Shown one piece after another: positions 1 to 6,577 of a DNA stretch of 14,877 nucleotides; the stretch's first letter is position 1; each line of letters opens with the position of its first letter. This DNA is from an uncultured Muribaculaceae bacterium (GTDB taxonomy: Bacteria > Bacteroidota > Bacteroidia > Bacteroidales > Muribaculaceae): NCBI GenBank assembly GCA_910584055.1, contig CAJTZS010000071.1, positions 1 to 14,877 of the forward strand, in the 5' to 3' direction. The notes under the pieces were generated by a model that was given only the letters and a program-made list of their open reading frames with translations, was not told where the DNA came from and did no database searches. Position numbers and translations under genes: made by a program.

Positions 1-56
1 AACTTCTATCAGGGTTAGGACCTTCAGACGGTCAACCTAAATCAGGAAAAGACAAA

Positions 57-268
57 CCTCGCAGAGCCGCAGAGTGGCAGAGTATGTCTGTCCGGTTATC
101 AGAGTGTCTTTCCACTCCTGCCGAGGAGCAGAGCCTGCCGCGAAAATCACCGCGTCAGTCTCTGCAACTCAGCCGGGAGTTCACGACCCTAAAAAAGACA
201 GTGTGTCGATTCTTTGCGCCCTCGGCAACTCTGCGAGGAATAATGCTTAGTCCAATAAAAGGGAATTT
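57..268. repeat. Structured dispersed repeat, copy 1
   Basis: This segment shares most of its sequence, in the same orientation, with 3968-4176. It begins with CCTCGCAGAGCCGC (57-70) and its core ends with GCAACTCTGCGAGG (225-238), an inverted match of 12 of 14. An inner pair, GAGTGGCAGAG at 72-82 and CTCTGCAACTC at 160-170, matches at 10 of 11. A small CTCCT/AGGAG hairpin with a GCCG loop follows the left inner arm. Similarity to copy 2 continues to the word GGGAATTT at 261-268, but the outer left arm present in copy 2 is missing here. No transposase or protein gene is visible in it, so a MITE-like or structured non-coding repeat is the best description. Bases 1-56 to its left show no gene or clear signal. 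Confidence 0.8.
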
Positions 269-300
269 ATTGTTATGGTTAACAAATTTTAACAGAATAA

Positions 301-337
301 AACTAAAAAATTAGTTGTGAGAACGAATTTTTTAGTT
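301..337. promoter_or_regulatory. Two putative BlaI-type operators (O1, O2)
   Basis: O1 (301-316) is AACTAA-AAAA-TTAGTT, a dyad with six-base arms and a four-base spacer. O2 (322-337) is AACGAA-TTTT-TTAGTT, the same architecture with one arm mismatch. Their centres are 21 bases apart, about two helical turns, so bound repressor dimers would sit on one DNA face. They cover and follow the -33 region of the promoter for the BlaI-like gene. BlaI/MecI repressors are known to bind dyads at their own promoters; assigning these sites to this BlaI is inference from position and symmetry. Confidence 0.7.
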
Positions 338-345
338 TACCTTTG
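314..345 (+). promoter_or_regulatory. Promoter of the blaI-blaR1-like operon
   Basis: The -7 element TACCTTTG (338-345) matches the Bacteroidota consensus TAnnTTTG exactly. A GTTG word at 314-317, 20 bases upstream, fits the -33 TTTG-like element and the usual 19-21 base spacing. Transcription would start near 350-353, inside the third operator, giving a leader of only about 20 bases before the ATG at 373. All elements are flanked or covered by the three operators. Confidence 0.75.
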
Positions 346-370
346 CGTCAACTAATAATTTAGTTGACGC
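345..370. promoter_or_regulatory. Third BlaI-type operator (O3), perfect 11-base dyad
   Basis: The arms GCGTCAACTAA (345-355) and TTAGTTGACGC (360-370) are perfect inverted repeats around the spacer TAAT. The core AACTAA-N4-TTAGTT at 350-365 repeats the design of the two upstream sites. The dyad starts at the last base of the -7 element, spans the expected transcription start and ends two bases before the ATG at 373. A repressor bound here would block transcription initiation directly, and the transcript could also fold into a short hairpin here. Confidence 0.75.
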
Positions 371-372
371 AT

Positions 373-753
373 ATGAAAGCAGGAAGAAAGAGACAGGTGC
401 TGACCGAGAAGGAAAGCGTAATAATGAACATGCTTTGGGATAACGGGCCGATGTTCGTAAGGGAGATGCTTGAACTCTACCCCGAGCCGAGACCGCATTT
501 TAACACTGTGTCCACTCTTGTCCGCATTCTTGAAGGGAAAGGGTATGTGAGTCATGAAGTGGTTGGCAATTCCCACAGGTTTCAAGCAATTGTACCCAAG
601 AATTCGTTTCAGGAGCGCGGCATTGCGGAAGTCATCAAGAATTATTTCAATAATTCATATAAGTCGGCAGTATCGGCTTTGGTAGAGGATGAGAAATTGT
701 CGGTAGACGATCTCAGGGAGATAATCGAATATATAGAATCAAAACAAAAATAG
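373..753 (+). CDS. BlaI/MecI/CopY-family transcriptional repressor
   Basis: This is a 126-residue winged-helix DNA-binding protein of the BlaI/MecI (Penicillinase_R) family. The N-terminal part (about residues 6-75) contains the expected order: a helix with LTEKESVIMNMLW, a recognition region HFNTVSTLVRILEGKGYV, then a wing and basic segment ending in SHRFQAIV. The C-terminal half is helical and would form the dimer interface. In this family the repressor is inactivated when a partner M56 membrane peptidase signals, and that partner lies 4 bases downstream at 758. The ATG at 373 is preferred over an in-frame TTG at 364, because 364 lies inside the operator dyad and TTG starts are rare. The three dyads upstream suggest autoregulation. 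The signal sensed is unknown; resistance to beta-lactams should not be assumed, as most BlaI homologues in this phylum have no such link. Confidence 0.9.
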   Translation: MKAGRKRQVLTEKESVIMNMLWDNGPMFVREMLELYPEPRPHFNTVSTLVRILEGKGYVSHEVVGNSHRFQAIVPKNSFQERGIAEVIKNYFNNSYKSAVSALVEDEKLSVDDLREIIEYIESKQK

Positions 754-757
754 GGGT

Positions 758-2317
758 ATGGGAGCATTGTTGTCATATACGCTGATGTCGGGTATAATCC
801 TGATTTCCCTTTATTTGCCATATAAGTTATTGTTGGCGGGAGAGAAACAGCATAGACTAAACAGGGTCGTATTGCTGTTGATATATGTGCTTGCAATAAT
901 TATGCCTTTGTTGAAACCTGTTGGATTTCCTGGGTCTGCCGGTGACGAACTTAATGTTGGTGTGGGGGATGTAGCAGGTATTGAGTTCGGCCCTCTTGTC
1001 GGCGGATTGGTTGAGGAAACAGAGCCGTTGTGGTCACGGATAATGTTGTGGGTATATGCGGTAGGTGTCGGTTTAATGGCATGCCGGTTTATATGGTCGG
1101 CAATAAAGCTTGCATTTATTGTGATTAAGGGAGAACGGATTGATAAAGGCGCATATACGTTGGTGGTTACCGGTGATAACACTTTGTCGCCCTTCAGCTG
1201 GATGCATTATATCGTGGTAGGGGATGAGGAGGATGCCGGTGAAGGGTGCGCGGTGATGATTCATGAAGAACGGCATGTCAGGGCATGTCATTATATTGAT
1301 TTGCTTTTGGCGCAGCTTTATGCGATTCTCGTGTGGTATAATCCTGTGTCGTGGCTTATGATTGATGAATTGAAAACAGTTCATGAATATGAGGCGGACG
1401 AAGCCGTGATTGATTCGGGTGTAAATTTAAAGGAATATCAAATGCTATTAATAAAGAAAGCTGTTGGCGCGAGATTGCCGTCACTTGCCAACAGCTTGAA
1501 TCACAGTAAACTTCAAAAAAGAATAACTATGATGTACCAATCAAGATCAAGGATGGCGGGTAAATTCGGAAGCCTTGCGCTTATCCCCGCCCTGGCCATA
1601 GGCATGGCCGCAGTGTCAATCCCCGCAGTTGCGTCGTTTATCGATGACGCTTCGCAGGCAACACTTGTGAATGTTGCCGACAAAGGTAATAAAAAATCCG
1701 CACCCGTGGAAATGGTTGAGGCGATTGACGTGAAGAAAGAGTTGGCTTCACCGTCTGTCCGTGAACCGGAGGAGACGGTTGAGGTGTCGGAAGAGAATGT
1801 AGCGAAGGATGATGTCGTGACACCGGCGCAAAAGGTGGAGGATATGACTGTTCCTTCGGAATCAGGTATGGAATCGGGGACGGCTGCTGCCGTAGAGAAT
1901 GAAACAGCAGTTTCTATTGGTTCTGAAGAAAAGAAAACAGAGGAAAAAGAGGTATATACAGCTTGCGACAAGCAGGCAGAGTTTCCCGGAGGATTTGCGG
2001 AATTGATGAAATGGCTTTCATATAACATCAAATACCCTAAAGATGCACAAAAAGATGGGATCCAGGGACGTGTGATTGTGAAGTTCGTAATCAACAAGGA
2101 CGGCAGCGTATCTGATGCCACCATATTGAAAGGTGTTGCCCCTTCGCTCGATAAGGAAGCCTTACGGGTTGTCAGCGCCATGCCCAAATGGATACCGGGG
2201 GAAGCCAATGGCAAGATTGTGGCATCGTGGTTTAATTTGCCGATAGTCTTTAAGCTCGGAAAATCCAATTCCGATAATGGAAAAAAAGATTCTCAAATAG
2301 ATTCAGTGAATAAGTAA
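758..2317 (+). CDS. BlaR1-like M56 membrane peptidase with TonB C-terminal domain
   Basis: This 519-residue protein is the presumed sensor/protease partner of the BlaI-like repressor. Hydrophobic segments at about residues 5-26, 36-52, 94-123 and 177-202 fit the M56 membrane fold. The zinc motif HEERH is at 169-173, with the conserved HEYEADEAV segment at 209-217. The typical SPFSWMHYIVV stretch precedes them (144-154). A fifth hydrophobic segment (about 271-294) leads to a low-complexity Glu/Val/Thr-rich linker (about 310-400). The C-terminus (about 403-500) is a TonB_C-type domain with EFPGG, YP, GRVIVKFVINKDGSV and a final AMPKW...P. In known BlaR1 proteins the extracellular part is a penicillin-binding domain; here that is absent and replaced by the TonB-type domain, a common arrangement in Bacteroidota. 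The inferred role is to sense an envelope state and relieve BlaI repression by proteolysis. It is translationally close to the repressor gene (4-base gap) and is followed by a strong terminator. Confidence 0.88.
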   Translation: MGALLSYTLMSGIILISLYLPYKLLLAGEKQHRLNRVVLLLIYVLAIIMPLLKPVGFPGSAGDELNVGVGDVAGIEFGPLVGGLVEETEPLWSRIMLWVYAVGVGLMACRFIWSAIKLAFIVIKGERIDKGAYTLVVTGDNTLSPFSWMHYIVVGDEEDAGEGCAVMIHEERHVRACHYIDLLLAQLYAILVWYNPVSWLMIDELKTVHEYEADEAVIDSGVNLKEYQMLLIKKAVGARLPSLANSLNHSKLQKRITMMYQSRSRMAGKFGSLALIPALAIGMAAVSIPAVASFIDDASQATLVNVADKGNKKSAPVEMVEAIDVKKELASPSVREPEETVEVSEENVAKDDVVTPAQKVEDMTVPSESGMESGTAAAVENETAVSIGSEEKKTEEKEVYTACDKQAEFPGGFAELMKWLSYNIKYPKDAQKDGIQGRVIVKFVINKDGSVSDATILKGVAPSLDKEALRVVSAMPKWIPGEANGKIVASWFNLPIVFKLGKSNSDNGKKDSQIDSVNK

Positions 2318-2348
2318 CGTAATATAGAGATAAGTTTAGATACGCTTT

Positions 2349-2386
2349 AAGGTCAGCGGTCATCCGGACTCCGCTGACCTTTTTTT
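2349..2386 (+). terminator. Intrinsic terminator of the blaI-blaR1-like operon
   Basis: A perfect nine-base stem, GGTCAGCGG (2351-2359) with CCGCTGACC (2371-2379), encloses an 11-base loop and is followed by a run of seven T. Two A-T pairs can extend the stem at its base. It lies 32 bases after the M56 stop codon and separates that operon from the channel gene. Confidence 0.9.
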
Positions 2387-2427
2387 GTCACTAATTGTTG
2401 TAATAAGTGATAAAATGTTTAAAGTAT

Positions 2428-3303
2428 ATGAATGAGGGAATTTCTGATAGGTTGAAACATTTCTGGCATGTTGTGTCGAATGTGCGTCCGATAGTGTGGA
2501 TATGTCTGTATCTGTGTTTGATGCCTTTATTCGCTCTTGTCTATTATTGGATGCCCGACGGGCAGTTCCGCGTGCCGGATAATGCCGGCACTGACTATGG
2601 CTCGTGGCTTTATTATAGCATTGTCACTATAACTACGTTGGGTTTCGGGGACTACACTCCGGCGCATGGCTGGGCGCAGGCTGTCACCGCCATAGAGGTT
2701 ATGTGCGGACTTGTTTTTCTCGGATTCTTTCTGAATTCAGTGGGGTCCATGAAGTCTGAAATCGATGTGGAGACGGAAATTGAAAAGCAGCATCGGGTGC
2801 ATCAGGCTTCAGAATATGAGAAACTTATGAAGAATATCCCTATACTTCTGCATAAGCTCAATATCTATCTTTCGTATTGTTACGCAGTGACTACGCCGGT
2901 TTCGAATAGGAGGGACGGCGGCAGTTTCAATCCTGATTTCAGCATGAACGACATGCGGGACCTCTATTTGCCTTCCGGTTTACCTGACGACCATTCGTCG
3001 CGGCCGGCTGTGGAAAGGCTATTTGCCAGCGCTTCTAACACAAGTCTTTTCCTTGATTCGCTACAGCAGCGTGTGGACCTCACGTTATGGCCGGATATGC
3101 TTGAAGATAGTTTTGCGTTTGTGGCCGCCTGTCAGATGTTTGCACCGGGCGATCTGATTCATTGGGTCAGTCCGGCAGAGGTGGACAAGCGGGCGGACAC
3201 GATTCCGACCGACGAATTGTATCATTTTATAAAGGAGACGGGACACCTTGCCCGTAACATTGAATTGGCGGTTACGAAAATAGCCTCAGCACCGGTATCT
3301 TGA
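2428..3303 (+). CDS. Two-TM potassium-type ion channel (Ion_trans_2)
   Basis: This protein of about 291 residues has the layout of a simple pore-loop channel. A first membrane helix lies at about residues 22-42. A pore segment follows, with the selectivity filter TTLGFGDYTP at about 69-78, a variant of the potassium signature TVGYGD. A second membrane helix lies at about 83-106. The remaining 185 residues are polar and cytosolic, starting with a charged, possibly coiled-coil stretch, and I do not recognise an RCK or cyclic-nucleotide domain in them. Potassium conduction is inferred from the filter, with Phe in place of Tyr, which is tolerated in this family. I chose the ATG at 2428; an in-frame GTG at 2407 would add seven residues. 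The gene follows a terminator, so it should have its own promoter, but I could not identify a convincing one. Its stop codon is one base away from the convergent phosphatase gene. Confidence 0.85.
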   Translation: MNEGISDRLKHFWHVVSNVRPIVWICLYLCLMPLFALVYYWMPDGQFRVPDNAGTDYGSWLYYSIVTITTLGFGDYTPAHGWAQAVTAIEVMCGLVFLGFFLNSVGSMKSEIDVETEIEKQHRVHQASEYEKLMKNIPILLHKLNIYLSYCYAVTTPVSNRRDGGSFNPDFSMNDMRDLYLPSGLPDDHSSRPAVERLFASASNTSLFLDSLQQRVDLTLWPDMLEDSFAFVAACQMFAPGDLIHWVSPAEVDKRADTIPTDELYHFIKETGHLARNIELAVTKIASAPVS

Positions 3304-3304
3304 T

Positions 3305-3859
3305 TCAGCGAAAGATCAGTTTCTTGAGCTCTTCGCAGGCGTCTTCGAGAAGGTTGAGGACTATCTCGAATCCTGCCGCCCCTTCCCAGTAGGGGTCGGG
3401 AATGGAATCCGCTTCCGTATAATGGACGGCGAAGTCGCTCATTCTTGCTATTTTGCTTTCCGCTTCTATTGTCGGGGCAGCTTCATGAAGATTGTCAATA
3501 TTCTGGTCGTCCATTCCGAGGATAAGGTCGAAATAGTCGAAATCGGAAGGACGGATCACCCTGCTGTGGTGGTCCAGATGAAGACCGCGCCCGAAAGCGG
3601 CATGGCGCATACGCCTGTCCGGCAAATCACCGGCATGACCGCCATAAAAACCGGCGGAATCAAGTTCCGGACGGACAGTGGGCGGCAGGTCCTTTGTAAT
3701 TTCGCGCATGATCCCTTCTGCAGCAGGGCTTCTGCATATGTTGCCGAGGCAAACGAATAGGATTCTTACAGGTCTATTCTCTTCATTTGCGCGGTTGCAG
3801 GCATGTTTTACAGCTTCAATGTTCGCTTGCGATGGTTTCTGTTGATTTTCCTTTTTCAT
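3305..3859 (-). CDS. Low-molecular-weight protein tyrosine phosphatase
   Basis: This 184-residue protein belongs to the LMW-PTP family, cytosolic enzymes that hydrolyse phosphotyrosine and often counteract tyrosine kinases controlling polysaccharide export. The P-loop VCLGNICRSP places the nucleophile Cys37 and phosphate-binding Arg43 in the CX5R signature. The general acid is Asp155 in SIPDPYW, the family's DP(Y/W) motif. The catalytic domain begins near residue 31. The first 30 residues are a polar, lysine/glutamine-rich extension beyond the usual 150-160 residue length. There is no other in-frame ATG before the P-loop, so this start is kept. No partner kinase or capsule gene is in the window, so its substrate is unknown. 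It converges on the channel gene with a one-base gap and no terminator between them, so the two transcripts probably overlap. Confidence 0.92.
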   Translation of the reverse strand: MKKENQQKPSQANIEAVKHACNRANEENRPVRILFVCLGNICRSPAAEGIMREITKDLPPTVRPELDSAGFYGGHAGDLPDRRMRHAAFGRGLHLDHHSRVIRPSDFDYFDLILGMDDQNIDNLHEAAPTIEAESKIARMSDFAVHYTEADSIPDPYWEGAAGFEIVLNLLEDACEELKKLIFR

Positions 3860-3894
3860 ACCATTAAAACGATATTCAGCACTTAAAAAGTGTT

Positions 3895-3927
3895 TAGGAA
3901 GTGTTTTTTGTTTTCAACAGCTTCCTA
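3895..3927. other. Short inverted repeat upstream of the phosphatase gene
   Basis: TAGGAAG (3895-3901) and CTTCCTA (3921-3927) form a perfect seven-base inverted repeat around a T-rich 19-base loop. It lies 36 bases upstream of the phosphatase start and just outside the left end of repeat copy 2. It could be an operator-like dyad, part of the repeat boundary, or chance; no -7 element for the minus-strand gene was recognised nearby. Confidence 0.4.
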
Positions 3928-3937
3928 AGCGACTTCC

Positions 3938-4176
3938 AAATTCCCATTTATCGGACTGAACATTATTCCTCGCAGAGCCGCAGAGTGGCAGAGCATGCAT
4001 ATCCGGTTTCAGAGGTCGTTTCCACTCCTGCCGAGGAGCGGAGCTTGTCGCTAAAATCGCCGCGGCAGGCTCTGCCACTCTGCCGGGAGTTCACGACCAT
4101 AAAGACAAGGTGTATAATCCTTTGCGCCCTCGGCGGCTCTGCGAGGAATAAAGTTCAGTGCGATAAATGGGAATTT
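3938..4176. repeat. Structured dispersed repeat, copy 2 (nearly full palindrome)
   Basis: This copy shows nested inverted arms. The outermost, AAATTCCCATTTATCGG at 3938-3954 and onward to 3960, pairs with 4154-4176 at 22 of 23 positions. Next, CCTCGCAGAGCCGC (3968-3981) pairs perfectly with GCGGCTCTGCGAGG (4133-4146). Inside, GAGTGGCAGAG (3983-3993) pairs perfectly with CTCTGCCACTC (4070-4080). The segment from 3968 onward is shared in the same orientation with 57-268. The nested palindromes suggest a MITE-like element, or a repeat whose RNA folds into a long hairpin. It has no transposase gene. It fills most of the space between the divergent phosphatase and glucosidase genes. Confidence 0.85.
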
Positions 4177-4234
4177 GTTTTTGAAGACAAAATCGAAACA
4201 ACTTCTTAAAAAATAATAATATATTGCCTTAAGA

Positions 4235-4265
4235 TTGCAAATTTGAATTTAATGTCATACCTTTG
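4235..4265 (+). promoter_or_regulatory. Promoter of the GH97 glucosidase gene
   Basis: TACCTTTG at 4258-4265 is an exact match to the Bacteroidota -7 element TAnnTTTG. A TTG word at 4235-4237, 20 bases upstream, serves as a -33 element, the same geometry as the promoter at 314-345. Transcription would start near 4270-4273, leaving a leader of about 80 bases. Confidence 0.7.
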
Positions 4266-4269
4266 CAAA

Positions 4270-4354
4270 AGAAATATAAATTGTTTCTTTTCGAAAGGGT
4301 TTACTTTCGTTAATAAAAGTAATTATTCGATAATTTTAACCTAATATCGCATAT
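4270..4354 (+). other. AT-rich leader of the GH97 gene with alternative hairpins
   Basis: The predicted leader contains two small hairpins that share bases. One is CGAAAG (4292-4297) with CTTTCG (4304-4309). The other is TACTTT (4302-4307) with AAAGTA (4316-4321). They cannot form together. The rest is A/T-rich without a Shine-Dalgarno sequence, which is normal for this phylum. A regulatory role is only a possibility. Confidence 0.3.
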
Positions 4355-6490
4355 ATGACAAGTAGATTCAAGGGGTTGTCATCCCTGTTCTTATTTGCCA
4401 CAATGGCATTACCGGTCATGGGGCAGACGATTAAATCGCCGGATGGTGACCTGGCAATGAAGTTTTCCCTGACCGGGGATGGAACTCCGGTGTATGAATT
4501 GGATTACAAAGGGAAGACGGTTGTAAAACCGAGCCGACTCGGATTTGAAATCAAGAAAACCAAACAGGTGAAAGATGGAAAACATCTCAAAGACGGGTTC
4601 GAGATTGTTTCCGTAGATACGGCATCTGTTGATGAGACCTGGCAGCCGGTTTGGGGCGAAGAGAATGAGATTCGCAACAATTACAAGGAGATGGTTGTGA
4701 ACCTGAAGCAGAAAGACACGAAACGGCAGATGTCGGTGCGTTTCCGCCTGTTTGACGATGGTCTCGGCTTCCGTTATGAGTTCCCGATGCAGAAGAAATT
4801 AAGTTATTTTGTAATAACCGATGAATTGACCGAGTTCGCAATGCCTGCAGACCATGAGGCCTATTGGATTCCTGCAGACTATGACACGCAGGAATTCGAT
4901 TATACGCGCAGCCGCATGTCGGAGATTCCCGGTAAGATGGATGAAGTCCGCGGACCGACATATGATTGGACTACGGTGCCTTCGGATAATGGCGTGCAGA
5001 CGGCTTTGATGCTTAAGAGCGATGACGGATTGTATATCAACCTTCATGAGGCAGCACTGGTGAATTATCCGTGCATGCATCTTGAACTTGACACCAAGAC
5101 CAACACCTTCAAGGCGATGCTCACTCCCGATGCTGTCGGCGATAAGGCATATATGCAGACTGACTGCGTAACCCCTTGGCGTACGGTCATTGTCAGCGAC
5201 GATGCCCGCGACATACTTGCCTCCCGTATCACCCTAAATCTCAACGAACCTTGCAAGATTGAGGACACGAGCTGGATCAAGCCGATGAAATATGTAGGTG
5301 TGTGGTGGGAGATGATCAACCGCAAGAGCAAATGGAGCTATACCAATGACCTCCCCAATATTCACCTTGACAAAGTTGACTATACTAAAACAAAGCCGCA
5401 TGGAAAGCATGGCGCGACTACCGAGAATGTGATGAAATACATTGATTTCGCTGCTGAACACGGTTTCGACGGCGTTCTCGTGGAGGGATGGAACATAGGC
5501 TGGGAAGACTGGTCCGGCAAGATGAAGGATGAGGTATTCGATTTCGTGACCCCATATCCGGACTTCGACCTACCCAAAATCCGCGACTATGCCAAGGAGA
5601 AAGGCGTGAAGATGATTATGCACCACGAGACATCGAGTTCTGTCCGCAATTATGAGCGCCGCATGGACGAGGCATATAAATTCATGAAAGACAATGGTTA
5701 CGACGCAGTGAAGAGCGGATATGTCGGCAATATCATACCGGCAGGCAGCAACCATTTCAGCCAGTGGCTCGTGAACCATTATCAGTATGCGGTAGAGAAG
5801 GCTGCCGATTATAAGATCATGGTCAATGCTCATGAAGCAGTGCGACCTACAGGTATTTGCCGCACCTGGCCTAACCTGATCGGCAATGAGTCGGCTCGGG
5901 GATCGGAGTATCAGGCATTCGGCGGTAGTAAGCCGAGCCACACCACAATTCTTCCATTCACACGCCTCGTAGGCGGTCCTATGGATTACACTCCCGGTCT
6001 GTTCGAGAACGATATGCGCAAATACAATCCGAAGAATACCTCTTGGGTGAACACAACTCTCGCCAACCAACTCTCGCTTTACGTAACGATGTCGAGTCCA
6101 TTGCAGATGGCTGCGGATTTTCCCGAGACATATGAGAAATTCATGGACGCATTCCAGTTTATCAAGGATGTGGCTCTCGACTGGGACAAGAGCTATTATC
6201 TGGAAGCCGAGCCGATGGAATACCTGACGGTGGCCCGTAAGGCAAAAGGTGAGGACAAGTGGTTTGTGGGAGGCACCAACGGTGCCGAGCCGCGCACGGC
6301 GGAAGTCGATTTCAGTTTCCTTCCCGCAGGGAAATACAAAGCGGTCATATATCGTGATGCCAAGGATGCCCATTACAAGAACAACCCCCAGGCATATGAG
6401 ATCGAGACCAAGACAGTTACTCCGAAAACAAAGATGAAGATATTCGAAGGGGCAGGAGGCGGTTTCGCAATCTCCATCCTCCCCCTGTAA
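4355..6490 (+). CDS. GH97 alpha-glucosidase, SusB-type (inverting)
   Basis: This 711-residue secreted glycoside hydrolase resembles SusB, which removes glucose from the non-reducing ends of starch oligosaccharides in the periplasm. A signal peptide (about 1-23, ending ALPVMG before Gln24) has no lipobox cysteine, so a soluble periplasmic enzyme is expected. An N-terminal beta-sandwich (about 25-290) precedes a TIM-barrel (about 300-600) and a C-terminal beta domain. From memory of SusB, its five key glutamates are E194, E391, E439, E508 and E532. The matching residues here are E180 (TQEFDYT), E377 (VEGWN), E425 (HHETS), E494 (NAHEA) and E512 (GNESARG). The offset is a constant 14, then 20, as expected from one small indel. 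Having Glu rather than the Asp nucleophile of retaining GH97 galactosidases supports the inverting class. The gene stands alone, with no SusC/SusD or sensor in the window, under its own promoter, and ends at a bidirectional terminator. Confidence 0.93.
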   Translation: MTSRFKGLSSLFLFATMALPVMGQTIKSPDGDLAMKFSLTGDGTPVYELDYKGKTVVKPSRLGFEIKKTKQVKDGKHLKDGFEIVSVDTASVDETWQPVWGEENEIRNNYKEMVVNLKQKDTKRQMSVRFRLFDDGLGFRYEFPMQKKLSYFVITDELTEFAMPADHEAYWIPADYDTQEFDYTRSRMSEIPGKMDEVRGPTYDWTTVPSDNGVQTALMLKSDDGLYINLHEAALVNYPCMHLELDTKTNTFKAMLTPDAVGDKAYMQTDCVTPWRTVIVSDDARDILASRITLNLNEPCKIEDTSWIKPMKYVGVWWEMINRKSKWSYTNDLPNIHLDKVDYTKTKPHGKHGATTENVMKYIDFAAEHGFDGVLVEGWNIGWEDWSGKMKDEVFDFVTPYPDFDLPKIRDYAKEKGVKMIMHHETSSSVRNYERRMDEAYKFMKDNGYDAVKSGYVGNIIPAGSNHFSQWLVNHYQYAVEKAADYKIMVNAHEAVRPTGICRTWPNLIGNESARGSEYQAFGGSKPSHTTILPFTRLVGGPMDYTPGLFENDMRKYNPKNTSWVNTTLANQLSLYVTMSSPLQMAADFPETYEKFMDAFQFIKDVALDWDKSYYLEAEPMEYLTVARKAKGEDKWFVGGTNGAEPRTAEVDFSFLPAGKYKAVIYRDAKDAHYKNNPQAYEIETKTVTPKTKMKIFEGAGGGFAISILPL

Positions 6491-6526
6491 AGTCTACTCT
6501 TATACAATGCTATAACACACATGATG

Positions 6527-6560
6527 AAAAATGGCAGGCGATCGTTCGCCTGCCATTTTT
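6527..6560. terminator. Bidirectional intrinsic terminator
   Basis: A perfect inverted repeat with 15-base arms, AAAAATGGCAGGCGA (6527-6541) and TCGCCTGCCATTTTT (6546-6560), encloses a TCGT loop. The A-run on the left and the T-run on the right let it end transcription from both strands. It lies between the GH97 gene (+) and the convergent DUF4240-type gene (-). Confidence 0.9.
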
Positions 6561-6577
6561 ATAATCGAATGTTAGCG

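Noticed and set aside
57..238. Possible CRISPR-like repeat because of the recurrent GCAGAG words
   Set aside because: The words are arms of one palindromic element. There are no regularly spaced repeats with unique spacers and no cas genes.
84..314. Small open frame on the + strand resembling another at 3901-4209 at the protein level
   Set aside because: The likeness follows from the shared palindromic DNA repeat. The frames differ in start, length and C-terminus, and the sequence is organised as inverted arms, not codons.
364..372. TTG start for the BlaI-like gene
   Set aside because: The TTG lies inside the operator dyad, only about 12 bases from the predicted transcription start. The ATG at 373 fits the family start and usual codon choice better.
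1513..2268. A 251-codon minus-strand frame opposite the M56 peptidase gene
   Set aside because: Its Ser/Thr-rich sequence mirrors the low-complexity linker on the real strand, and no domain is recognised.
758..2317. Beta-lactam resistance sensor
   Set aside because: No penicillin-binding domain is present in the sensor half and no beta-lactamase gene is nearby, so a resistance role is not supported.
5570..6373. A 267-codon minus-strand frame opposite the GH97 gene
   Set aside because: It lies wholly within a clearly functional GH97 coding region and shows no recognisable motif; it is an antisense shadow.
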